Shown here in pieces: positions 47,678-56,756 of a stretch of DNA of 64,000 nt. Origin of the DNA: Schistocerca nitens (taxonomy: Eukaryota; Arthropoda; Insecta; Orthoptera; Acrididae); contig NC_064623.1 of NCBI RefSeq assembly GCF_023898315.1, positions 13,901,140 to 13,965,139 on the forward strand, read 5' to 3'. The position numbers and the translations under genes are program-made. The notes under the pieces were generated by a model that was not told where the DNA came from, ran no database searches, and saw only the letters and a list, made by a program, of their open reading frames with translations. The stretch's first letter is position 1. Every line of letters starts with the position of its first letter.

Positions 47678-49092
47678 CTACATCTACATCTACATTTATA
47701 CTCCGCAAGCCACCCGACGGTGTGTGGGGGAGGGCACTTTACGTGCCACTGTCATTACCTCCCTTTTCTGTTCCAGTCGCGTATGGTTCGCGGGAAGAAC
47801 GACTGTCTGAAAGCATCCGTGCGCGCTCGAATCTCTCTAATTTTACATTCGTGATCTCCTCGGGAGGTATAAGTAGGGGGAAGCAATATATTCGATACCT
47901 CATCCAGAAACGCACCCTCTCGAAACCTGGACTGCAAGCTACACCGCGATGCAGAGCGCCTCTCTTGCAGAGTCTGCCACTTGAGTTTGTTAAACATCTC
48001 CGTAACGCTATCACGCTTACCAAATAACCCTGTGACGAAACGCGCCGCTCTTCTTTGGATCCTCTCTACCTCTTCCGTCAATCCGATCTGGCACGCATCC
48101 CACACTGATGAGCAATACTAAAGTATAGGTCGAACGGATGTTTTGTAAGCCACCTCGTTTGTTGATGGACTACATTTTCTAAGGACTCACCCAATGAATC
48201 TCAAACTGGTACCCGCCTTACCAACAATTAACTTTATATGATCATTCCACTTCAAATCGCTCCGTACGCATACTCCCAGATATTTTACAGAAGTAACTGC
48301 TACCAGTGTTTGTTCCGCTATCATATAATCATACAATAAAGGATACTTCTTTCTATATATTCACAATACATTACATTTGTCTATGTTAAGGGTCAGTTGC
48401 CACTCCCTGCACAAAGTGCATATCCGCTGCAGATCTTCCTGCATTTCGCTACAATTTTCTAATGCTGCAACTTCTCTGTATACTACAGCATCATCCGCGA
48501 AAAGCCGCATGGGACTTCCGACACTATCTACTAGGTCATTTATATATATTGTGAAAAGTAATGGTCCCATAACACTCCCCTGCGGTACACCAGAGGTTAC
48601 TTTAACGTCTGTAGACGTCTCTCCATTGATAACAACATGCTGTGTTCTGTTTGCTAAAAATTCTTCAATCCATCCACACAGCTGGTCTGATATTCCGTAG
48701 GCTCTTACTTTGTTTATCAGGCGACAGTGCGGAACTGTTTCGAACGCCTTCCGGAAGTCAAGGAAAATAGTATCTACCTGGGAGCCTGTATCTAATATTT
48801 TCTGGGTCTCATGAACAAATAAAGCGAGTTGGGTCTCACACGATCGCTGTTTCCGGAATCCATGTTGATTCCTACATAGTTGATTCTGAGTTTCCAAAAA
48901 CGACATGATACTCGAGCAAAAAACATGTTCTAAAATTCGACAACAGATCGACGTCAGAGATATAGGTCTATAGTTTTGCGCATCTGCTCGACGACCCTTC
49001 TTGAAGACTGGGACTACCTGTGCTCTTTTCCAATCATTTGGAACCTTCCGCTCCTCTAGAGACTTGCGGTACACGGCTGTTAGAAGGGGGGC
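47678..49092 (-). mobile_element. CR1-like LINE, 5'-truncated, inserted in left arm of fold-back element
   Basis: The insert interrupts the fold-back arm, whose sequence resumes exactly. The 5-mer aagtt is duplicated (47673-47677 and 49093-49097). In reverse orientation its 3' tail is a short (ATGTAG)n repeat at the left edge, a tail type typical of CR1-like LINEs. The 5' end is truncated inside the reverse transcriptase. Confidence 0.85.
47755..49074 (-). pseudogene. CR1-like reverse transcriptase, one main break
   Basis: From 49074 leftward, 237 codons are open: SLEERKVPNDWKRAQVVPVFKKG and NYRPISLTSICCRILEHV (fingers), TIFLDFRKAFETVPH (motif A with catalytic Asp), SGVPQGSVMGPLLFTIYINDL (motif B) and RLFADDAVVYR (motif C with the Asp pair). 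The frame stops at 48361 after NIDKCNVL. The remaining thumb and C-terminal region continues in fragments; 48105-47755 gives WDACQIGLTEEVERIQRRAARFV and a segment ending RTIRDWNR, the conserved C-terminus of this LINE group. Catalytic residues are intact but the start of the protein is missing and the frame is broken. Confidence 0.85.
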
Positions 49093-49184
49093 AAGTTGTG
49101 TGAAACTATGAAAAAAATAAGCAAAATATACAAACTGAGTAGTCCATGCGCAAGATAGGCAACGTCAAGGATAATGTAAGCATA

Positions 49185-49257
49185 GGAGCGCCGTGGTCCC
49201 GTGGTTAGCGTGAGCAGCTGCGGAACGAGAGGTCCTTGGTTCATGTATTCCCTGGAG
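49185..49257 (+). other. tRNA-like sequence in left arm of fold-back element
   Basis: The stretch includes GTGGTTAGCGTGAGCAG, which resembles a tRNA A-box, and, about 30 bases on, GGTTCATG, a decayed B-box. Its inverted counterpart lies at 49664-49739. The pair is part of the inverted repeat and not a functional tRNA gene. Confidence 0.6.
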
Positions 49258-49663
49258 TGAAAAGTTTACTTTCTTTATTTTCGCAAAGTTATGATCTGTC
49301 CGTTCGTTCATTGACGTCTCTGTTCACTGTAATAAGTTTAGTGTCTGTGTTTTGCGACCGTACCGCAAAACCGTGCGATTAGTAGACGAAAGGAAGTGCC
49401 TCTCCAATGGGAACCGAAAACATTTCATCGCAAGGTCATAGGTCAGGAAAACACGTCTGATATATTCTATACAACACTGGTGACGGCATGTGCGTCACAT
49501 GACAGGAATATGTTCTCGACCAACCTAACTTGTACACTTGGCGAATGGGTAGAAAGATTCTTCTACCTTTCCCGATTTAGGTTTTCTTGTGGATGTGATA
49601 ATCACTCCCAAAAAAGTGATGAAAACATGAGTTTGTGACATAAACAGTAAAAAAAAAATTTTC

Positions 49664-49739
49664 ACTCCGGGGAATAATTGAACCAAGGACCTCTCGTTCC
49701 GCATCTGCTCACGCTAACCACGGAACCACGGCGCTCCTG
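49664..49739 (-). other. tRNA-like sequence in right arm of fold-back element
   Basis: The complement carries the same A-box-like segment and a decayed B-box (GGTTCAATTATTCC). It is the mirror of 49185-49257 with several point differences, consistent with two arms that diverged after insertion. Confidence 0.6.
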
Positions 49740-50081
49740 AGCTCACATTCTTCGCGATGTTGCATATGTTGCGCATGGACTACTCAGTTTGTATATTTTG
49801 CTTATTTTTTCATAGTTCCACACAACTTCTTCCTGTTTTCTCGATTGATCTGTGTTCACTTTTTAAGGCCTATCCACTGTGCCAACTTATAATTAAATCT
49901 GAGGGGGGTGCGATGGGGATGTTCCCTTGTGAGTACAATCACCGAGTGTATTGGATAGCAAGCACTGTTCATGCTGCAGTTACACACCGAAGTTTACTAA
50001 GAGCTATATTTGCCTGTAGGGAGAGCTACTGTTAAAGCTAAGTTTTGGAGAACAACGACAAGTCGCACTTTGTACCTTTTA

Positions 50082-50126
50082 TTGACCGGTTTCGCTCTTC
50101 AAATGAACAAGAGCATCAACAGAATA
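50082..50126 (-). ncRNA. Hammerhead-like fold, left arm (core box mutated)
   Basis: On the complement: CTGTTGA (50116-50122), one base from the invariant CTGATGA; stem II GCTCTT/AAGAGC with loop GTTCATTTG; GAAA (50090-50093); then CCGGTC|AA, which preserves the cleavage context. The A-to-T change in the core box would be expected to abolish cleavage. Confidence 0.6.
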
Positions 50127-50478
50127 GACAGTTTAAAGTTAGCTGACAGCTATGCAAACACAAAAAATACGAGAGCTACAAACCCAAGTGATGAAGTTAA
50201 ATTTCTTGGATGTGAGGTCCAGCAGTTACGCAAAACACCCTTTTTTCAAAGTTCCCTAACATGTTTCAGCACGTCTGTCCCATCATCAGTCGGTTTCTGT
50301 TTTATTTAATGTGTAATGTGAACATATTACTAAATAATTACAAAATTACGCAAATATTTAGTTCAAACAACTATTTGTTTCTGTTAGTTAATACCTGTAC
50401 ATTAGGTCTGCATGATTTTGCAGGACCACTTGCGCATTATTTCGTACAGGTAACTTGTCATCTGCAACCAAACGAAGC

Positions 50479-50530
50479 TTTTTTTTGTTATGGTTTTAGG
50501 GCGCAAAACTGCTACGGTAATTAGCGCCCG
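50479..50530 (-). mobile_element. 52-bp SINE fragment
   Basis: The 12-mer accaaacgaagc is duplicated at 50467-50478 and 50531-50542. Between the copies lies a poly-T start and a ggttttagggcgcaaaactgc body, that is, a poly-A-tailed insert on the minus strand. It is a severely 5'-truncated retroposed copy. Confidence 0.75.
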
Positions 50531-50643
50531 ACCAAACGAAGCTGATGAGAAATTTTGTTGGGAGTTAACCTCTCACTTTACACTTCAAATATTGTGACAA
50601 ACTAAAATACGTTTAAAACATAAAATGATAGGTTAGCTCCTAG

Positions 50644-50842
50644 CCGGCCGCGGTGGTCTCGCGGTTCTAGGCGCGCAGTCCGGAACCGTGCGACTGCTAC
50701 GGTCGCAGGTTCGAATCCTGCCTCGGGCATGGATGTGTGTGATGTCCTTAGGTTAGTTAGGTTTAAGTAGTTCTAAGTTCTAGGGGACTGATAACCACAG
50801 CAGTTGAGTCCCATAGTGCTAAGAGCCATTTGAACCATTTTT
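50644..50842 (+). mobile_element. tRNA-derived SINE, about 200 bp, full length
   Basis: It begins CCGGCCGCGGTGGTCTCGCG (tRNA-like head with A-box), has a B-box GGTTCGAATCC, continues with a body containing GGTTAGTTAGGTTTAAGTAG and ends in gccatttgaaccattttt. The flanks gttagctccta (50632-50642) and gttaactccta (50843-50853) are an 11-bp duplication with one mismatch. Two closely related copies are at 51692 and, in reverse, at 59695. Confidence 0.9.
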
Positions 50843-51170
50843 GTTAACTCCTAACAAAATTTGCCATCAGCATCGTTTGGTTGCAGATGACAAGCTACCA
50901 GTACGAAATAATGCGCAAGTGGTCCTGCAAAATCATGCAAGCCGAATGTAAAGGTATTAAGTAACAGACGCAAATAGTTGTTTGAAGTACAGGGTGTTTC
51001 AAAAATGACCGGTATATTTGAAACGGCAATAAAAACTAAACGAGCAGCGATAGAAATACACCGGTTGTTGCAATATGCTTGGGACAACAGTACATTTTCA
51101 GGCAGACAACCTTTCGAAATTACAGTGGTTACAATTTTCAACAACAGATGGTGCTGCGGTCTGGGAAACT

Positions 51171-52435
51171 CTATAGTACGATATTTTCCACATATCCATC
51201 ATGCGTAGCAATAATATGGCGTAGTCTCTGAATGAAATTACCCGAAACCTTTGACAACGTGTCTGGCGGAATGGCTTCACATGCAGATGAGATGTACTGC
51301 TTCAGCTGTTCAATTGTTTCTGGATTCTGGCGGTACACCTGGTCTTTCAAGTGTCCCCACAGAAAGAAGTCACAGGGGTTCATGTCTGGCGAATAGGGAG
51401 GCCAATCCACGCCGCCTCCTGTATGTTTCGGATAGCCCAAAGCAATCACACGATCATCGAAATATTCATTCAGGAAATTAAAGACGTCGGCCGTGCGATG
51501 TGGCCGGGCACCATCTTGCATAAACCACGAGGTGTTCGCAGTGTCGTCTAAGGCAGTTTGTACCGCCACAAATTCACGAAGAATGTCCAGATAGCGTGAT
51601 GCAGTAATCGTTTCGGATCTCAAAAATGGGCCAATGATTCCTTTGGAAGAAATGGCGGCCCAGACCAGTACTTTTTGAGGATGCAGGGACGCCGGCCGCT
51701 GGTGGCCGAGCGGTTCTGGCGCTACAGTCTGGAACCGCGCGACCGCTACGGTCGCAGGTTCGAATCCTGCCTCGGGCATGGATGTGTGTGTTGTCCTTAG
51801 GTTAGTTAGGTTTAAGTAGTTCTAAGTTCTAGGGGACTTATGACCTCAGCAGTTGAGTCCCATAGTGCTCAGAGCCATTTGAACCATTTTTTTTGCAGGG
51901 ACGATGGGACTGCAACATGGGGCTTTTCGGTTCCCCATATGCGCCAGTTCTGTTTATTGACGAAGCCGTCCAGGTAAAAATAAGTTTCGTCAGTAAACCA
52001 AATGCTGCCCACATTCATATCGCCGTCATCAATCCTGTGCACTATATCGTTAGCGAATGTCTCTCGTGCAGCAATGGTAGCGGCGCTGAGGGGTTGCCAC
52101 ATTTGAATTTTGTATGGATAGAGGTGTAAACTCTGGCGCATGAGACGATACGTGGACGTTGGCGTCATTTGGACCGCAGCTGCAACACGGCGAACGGAAA
52201 CCCGAGGCCGCTGTTGGATCACCTGCTGCACTATCTGCGCATTGCCCTCTGTGGTTGCCGTACGCGGTCGCCCTACCTTTCCAGCACGTTCATCCGTCAC
52301 GTTCCCAGTCCGTTGAAATTTTTCAAACAGATCCTTTATTGTATCGCTTTTCGGTCCTTTGGTTACATTAAACCTCCGTTGAAAACTTCGTCTTGTTGCA
52401 ACAACACTGTGTTCTAGGCGGTGGAATTCAAACAC
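51171..52435 (-). pseudogene. DDD transposase (DD47D spacing) interrupted only by a SINE
   Basis: From the ATG at 52435 to the stop at 51171 the frame is open except for the SINE. The distance minus the SINE and one copy of its 10-bp duplication (212 bp) is 1053 bp, exactly 351 codons, and the reading frame joins smoothly across the site. The N-terminal part has GRPRTATTEGNAQIV and a helix-turn-helix RVSVRRVAAAVQMTPTSTYRLM. The first acid is in WFTDETYF (about 52020), the second in FMQDGARPHRT (about 51515) and the third in SPDMNPCDFFLWG (about 51370). By my count 47 residues separate the second and third Asp; an insertion including YPKHTGGGVDW accounts for the extra length over the known DD41D group. 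Confidence 0.85.
51692..51893 (+). mobile_element. tRNA-derived SINE inserted in the DD47D transposase gene
   Basis: Same family as 50644-50842. A head with A-box and B-box (GGTTCGAATCC), body, and a poly-T-interrupted ending (gccatttgaaccattttttt). The perfect 10-mer tgcagggacg lies at 51682-51691 and 51894-51903. It is younger than the transposon it interrupts. Confidence 0.95.
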
Positions 52436-52944
52436 CAGAAAAATCCTCTGTTCTCAGGAATAAACCATGTTGTCCACAGCACACTTGCACGTTGTGAACA
52501 GCACACGCTTACAGCAGAAAGACGACGTACGGAATGGCGCACCCACAGACTGCGTTGTCTTCTATATCTTTCACAACACTTGCAGCGCCATCTGTTGTTG
52601 AAAATTGTAACTACTATAATTTCGAAAGTTTGTCCGCCTGAAAATGTACTGTTGTCCCAAGCATATTGCAACAAACGGTGTATTTCTATCGCTGCTCGTT
52701 TAGTTTTTATTGCCGTTTCAAATATACCGGTCATTTTTGAAACACCCTGTATATATTTCCGTAATTTTGTAATCATTTAGTAAAATGTTCACATTACAGA
52801 TTAAATAAAACAGAAACAGACTGATGATGGCACAGAGATGCTGTAACATGATTGGGAACTTTGAAAAAACAGTGTTTTGCATAACTGGCGGACCCTACAT
52901 CCAACAATTTTGGCTGACAGCATTAAAGATTGCCTTTAAAGTTA

Positions 52945-53165
52945 GTTGACAGCCCCAAAGACTACTCTGGCTGTATTACAGTACCTAAGCTTGCGTTTAA
53001 AGTACGTTTAAAGTACAGTGGTAATGATGACACTGACACCACCAAAGAATCAGTCTCATCTTTAGCACTGTCAGTGTCAATGTCACCATTACCACTGTAC
53101 TTTAAATGTACTTTAAACGCAAGCTTAAGTACTGTAAGACAGCCAGATTAATCTTTAGAGCTGTC
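52945..53165. repeat. Imperfect inverted repeat (long hairpin)
   Basis: Two arms of about 95 bp, with cttgcgtttaaagtac (about 52990) paired with gtactttaaacgcaag (about 53110), around a centre near 53050 containing gaatcagtctc. It lies in the right arm of the hammerhead-bearing element and has no counterpart of this length in the left arm, so it is a later local duplication-inversion. Confidence 0.75.
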
Positions 53166-53170
53166 AACTA

Positions 53171-53219
53171 TATATTCTGATGATGCTCTTGTTCATTTGA
53201 AGAGCGAAACCGGCCAGTT
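53171..53219 (+). ncRNA. Hammerhead-like fold, right arm (cleavage site mutated)
   Basis: CTGATGA at 53177-53183, stem II GCTCTT (53185-53190) with AAGAGC (53200-53205), and GAAA at 53206-53209 are intact. The cleavage context reads CCGGCC instead of CCGGTC, so the invariant A15.1-U16.1 pair is lost. The opposite arm keeps this site but lost the core box, so the ancestral element most simply had an intact motif in both. Confidence 0.62.
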
Positions 53220-53261
53220 AAAGGTACAAAGTGCGACTTGTGGCTGTTCTCGAAAACTTAT

Positions 53262-54036
53262 CATGTGACAAGTGTCATTGTTGTCTGATAGCATGCTGCA
53301 CGTGCCAGTGTGTTCTCTGGAAGTGACTGCCATTTTGATTTTGCTACATCGCACGGCGTATGAGTGAACTATTTGCATTATACAGATAAGCGAAAGATAT
53401 TTTCTTTGTGTTACTTGATGCCTTTTGTCCAAAAAAAGTCACTTTGTTATGAACTGCTCTGTGCTAGTGATTAGTTGGGCGATTTTTGTACAGGCGTTTA
53501 TTGAGTTACGGGATTTCTCTCCCAAAAGTCATCAGGCGCGTTTCCCTTGCTGTTTCGGCAGACATTTGCGTTTTCGTTTGTACGTTGTGTAGCTCCAATC
53601 AGACCAAACAACTACTGTTGGTCGCGACTTTCATCCGGCGCCCGTTGTCGACGGAAAGCAACGGTTGGTTTCCCTTTACAAACAAAATTATTTTTAAAGT
53701 GAAATTTCACGTTCTCATTCGGTAGAGCGGTCACGGATTAGTCTAGAGCGATATTTGTTTTATCGACATGTATAAACGGTGTTGTGACGGCGACCAAAAC
53801 AGTCGCGGGGTTGTAGTGACGGAAATGCGGCGGGGCCCGCGGAGCGGCCCGCAGACAACAACACAACGGGGTAGGACGGACACGACCAACGGAGGACGTT
53901 ACAACACAACAAGAGCAGACAACCGAGTTACGAAAACCAAACAAGACAACCACGCCTACTCGTAAAGAAAACACGAAAGTCAATACGCTGTCTAATGCGA
54001 GGCGATATGTCCTGAGACGGACGCGACATTAGACTG
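53262..54036. other. Unassigned DNA; 53770-54036 is GC-rich and continues past the Jockey insertion
   Basis: Nothing recognisable at 53262-53770. From about 53770 the DNA is GC-rich and, after the LINE at 54047-55603 is removed, continues at 55614. The host could be another repeat, for example an LTR, because it ends in a segment (about 55800-55880) containing gaataaacag, but I could not find its ends. Confidence 0.4.
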
Positions 54037-54046
54037 GCAAGCAGAG

Positions 54047-55603
54047 TTTTTTTTTTTTCTTTATTGAATTTCAATTCCCCCCGAAGGGGGGCGGGCTGGC
54101 AGCAGCTTAGTATGCCGCTCTTCAGCCTACAGACGTTGTGAGAAAGATGCAGAGAATAAATAATAAAAACAGGCGATAAAATCGGAGAGTTAAAGAGTAA
54201 CATGGCGAAAAGAAATCGTGGAACTTAAAACAAAGAACAGAGGGATGATGAAGCTAATAAAATACATACGAAGCAGACAGGTAAAACAATAGACAGACAA
54301 TTAAAAAACACGGCGACAGTCTGGATTCTGTTCGCAAAAGACATAAAATTCACACCGAGCGACAGCATGGTTTCTGTTCGCAACATGAGAAAGACAAACA
54401 ACACTGAATAGTCACTGGAACACTGCACTAAAAAGTTGGCAAATGTGACAGACCACAGTCGAGAGCAGGTGGGGGGAGACGGGACAGAAGATGGGAAAAC
54501 AAAAAAGGGGGGAAAGGAGAGTAAAAGCGAAGGGGGGAACCGGGAAAGGAGCCGATGGAGGATGAGGACCCATAAGAGGGGTGGGGGGCAGACGCGACAG
54601 GGAGTGGGGTAGGCAGAGGAGGGGAATACGGAAGGACTTGGGGGGGGGAGGTAGGGAGAAGTTTAGTGGGGAGAAAACAGGATGGAAGGGGGAAGAGGGA
54701 GCCCAGGGAAAGGACAGAGGAAAGGAGGGGGAGTGAGGATCAGAGTTGATAGGAGGGATAAATGGAGGGAGAGAGGGCATCGTCCGGGAGGGGGAGTTGA
54801 TGGAAACCACCTTGGGAAAGGAGATGGAGGGTGTAGAGATGGAGGGTAGGAGGGCACAACGGTGATGACGTGGCAGGGGGCGGGGATGGGAGAGGAGAGG
54901 AGCAACCAGGGGGTGAGGGGGTTCAAGACGGCGGGAGGTGTAGAGGATGCGGATATGTTCGAGGAATAGGAGCAGATGGGGGAAAGGAATGAGATCATAG
55001 AGGATCCGCGTGGGGGACGGGAGGCGTATACGGAAGGAGAGGCGGAGTGCACGACGCTCAAGGATCTGGAGGGACTGATAGAATTTGGGGGGGGGGGGGG
55101 GCAGATATCCAGGCAGGACTGGCATAACAGAGGATGGGACGGATTAAGGATTTGTAGGTGTAGAGGATGGTAGAGGGGTGCAACCCCCACATCCGGCCAG
55201 AGAGGAGTTTGAGGAGTCGGAGGCGGTTGTGGGCTTTGGATTGGAGGGAGCGGAGGGATCCAGGTGAGGTGACGGTCAATGGTGAGGCCAAGGTAGGTGA
55301 GGGTGGGGGTGAGGCGGACAGGACGTGCGCAGACAGTAAGGGAGGAATCCAGGAGCCGGAAGGAGCGAGTGGTACGACCTACGATGATCGCCTGGGGCTT
55401 GGAAGGATTGAGTTTCAGGAGCCACTGGTTACACCATGCAGCAAAAAGGTCAAGGTGATTCTGGAGAAGGCGTTGGGACCGTTGGAGGGTAGGAGCGAGG
55501 GCGAGGAATGCGGTGTCATCAGCATATTGCAAGAGGTGTACTGGAGGGGGGGGGGGGGGTTGGGGCATATCCGCCGTGTACAGGAGGTAGAGGAGAGGGG
55601 AGA
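54047..55603 (-). mobile_element. Jockey-like LINE, 5'-truncated, with 10-bp target duplication
   Basis: In reverse orientation, its 3' poly-A tail is the T-run at 54047-54058. The 10-mer gcaagcagag sits on both sides (54037-54046 and 55604-55613). The 5' end is truncated inside the reverse transcriptase at a segment reading LSPLLYLLYTAD. The strand bias (minus strand C-rich, with long C-runs at 55089-55100 and 55549-55559) and the RT sequence fit a Jockey-group element. Confidence 0.9.
54412..55603 (-). pseudogene. Jockey-like reverse transcriptase, C-terminal part
   Basis: The frame entering from the 5' truncation reads SPLLYLLYTADMP (end of motif B), VHLLQYADDTAFLA (motif C with the catalytic Asp pair, about 55510-55550), CNQWLLKLNPSKPQAII (motif D, about 55400-55450) and PTLTYLGLTIDRHLTW (thumb, about 55260-55310). 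Frameshifts at poly-C tracts near 55240 and 55090 move it to other frames (55291-55058, then 55125-54412), where ILERRALRLSFRIRLPSPTRILYDL and a Pro-rich C-terminus follow. The C-runs are the probable cause of the frame changes. Proximal domains are absent. Confidence 0.85.
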
Positions 55604-55613
55604 GCAAGCAGAG

Positions 55614-56754
55614 CGACAGGCAGGCGCTAAAGTACTCTATCGGGGGCGCCGCTATTGGCCGCTGGGACCACGTGTTCCACTGTGGCGCCCTCACACTAAA
55701 AGCGGGCCCGGAGGTGCGCGCCGCCCCAGCTTACGACGTGATGGTGCAGACACCTCCAGGGGTCTTTGACGTCCATGACGTCTGGCGGGCATTCAAATTC
55801 CCCTGCTCGTGGTACCAGAAACGGGGACTGTAAGACACGAGGAATAAACAGTATTGCAGCAGCGACTGAGTAGCGCTGCATGCTAGACACTGCTGTCAAC
55901 TGCTGGAATACTGGTCATTCTTCGTGTTGTACTGTCTGTCTGTGATAGCAAATACCAATCTAAAAAACGCACTAGACTAATCTGGGACCGCTATATCGAA
56001 TGGGCACGTAAAATTCCTCTTTAAACATCATTTTGCTTGTAACTTGTAATGGTACTTGAACTACGTAACCATTACGGCAGCTCCCTGAACCTCTCGATAC
56101 CAGCAATATTCTACTGTATTTCCGTAAAGTAGTTGACATATTTCTGAGACAACATTCAGATTTTATTTGATTAATGTAGAGGTACTTTGATACATCGATA
56201 TATTTATATTGCAATGATATTATTCTTATGTGTATTCTTTCCTTTGCCACTATGATCTTTGTCGTACTTGTAACTCTGATTTTTGGGCGCATAAGTGATA
56301 GTGAGTTAGAGTCGGACCTTGAGAAACTCAAGTGTTGGACGTCATGTTGGAAAGACACATATTGTAGCCAGTTCATAAAATGTGAACTTCAACAGTGAGG
56401 AAGATGTTTTCAAGTATGTTTTGTATTGTGAAGTGAATAAAAAAGAAGTGTAACTTAAATTCGGAGTGCTGATAATTTTTTTTTTTTTTTTTTTTGCATC
56501 ACTATTGTGCTACCTTTGAAAGGTTTAATCTTCAAGAGTGGTTTGTGAAGCGCATCTACAAAGCTTGTGAATATAGCGGGATAAAACCTAGGTCTCTTTG
56601 CATCCGAGCTTGGAATCATCACCACCTAGATTTTCGACGATAGCCATGATTTTACAACGAGACCAGTGTGGGAAACACGAAGAGATGAGTGCCTAGTTTA
56701 TTCATTATTACATGAAATGACTTTATTAACTTTGCTCTAATGACACCTGCCACA
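55614..56754. other. Unassigned DNA, no gene recognised
   Basis: The first part continues the GC-rich host of the Jockey insertion (to about 55900). The rest is AT-rich with a poly-T tract at 56478-56494. A 134-codon frame on the minus strand (55972-56376) has no motif I recognise and is probably chance. Confidence 0.45.
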
Positions 56755-56756
56755 TA

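Larger units (their letters stand above)
47570..49930. mobile_element. Fold-back element with long terminal inverted repeats containing tRNA-like sequence
   Basis: The termini ACAAGGGAACCTCCCCATCG and their complement (ending gttcccttgt at 49930) begin inverted arms of about 285 bp. The left arm is 47570-47677 plus 49093-49260, split by a LINE. The right arm is about 49650-49930. Between the arms lies about 390 bp with no recognisable transposase (a short frame at 49396-49638 has no known motif). Both arms contain a tRNA-like segment. The mobilising enzyme is unknown. I cannot see a convincing target duplication. Confidence 0.82.
50990..52749 (-). mobile_element. Tc1/mariner-superfamily transposon with long TIRs and a DD47D transposase
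   Basis: Terminal inverted repeats of about 167 bp (50990-51156 and 52583-52749) start CAGGGTGTTTCAAAAATGAC and differ at few positions. TA dinucleotides flank both ends (50988-50989 and 52750-52751). It is inserted in the right arm of the hammerhead-bearing inverted-repeat element. A SINE (51692-51893) splits its transposase. The length without the SINE and one duplication is 1548 bp. Confidence 0.9.
50039..53261. mobile_element. Inverted-repeat element with hammerhead-like motifs, split by later insertions
   Basis: The left arm (50039 to about 50630) and right arm (50843-50989 plus 52750-53261) are inverted copies. For example aagttttggagaacaacgac at the left edge pairs with the sequence before 53261, and cgtaattttgtaattattta at about 50340 pairs with that at about 52755. 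One hammerhead-like core lies near each outer end. Insertions within it are a 52-bp SINE fragment, a full SINE at the centre, and a 1.76-kb DNA transposon. No reverse transcriptase is encoded. A target duplication was not found. By analogy with Penelope-like elements and retrozymes I infer a non-autonomous hammerhead-bearing retroelement. Confidence 0.65.

Noticed and set aside
49185-49257. Functional tRNA gene
   Set aside because: B-box is decayed, no acceptor stem pairing seen, and it is embedded in a terminal inverted repeat that has a mirror copy.
55167-55769. 200-codon open frame on the plus strand as a gene
   Set aside because: It is the antisense of the Jockey-like RT; the Gly/Arg-rich composition follows from the C-rich coding strand.
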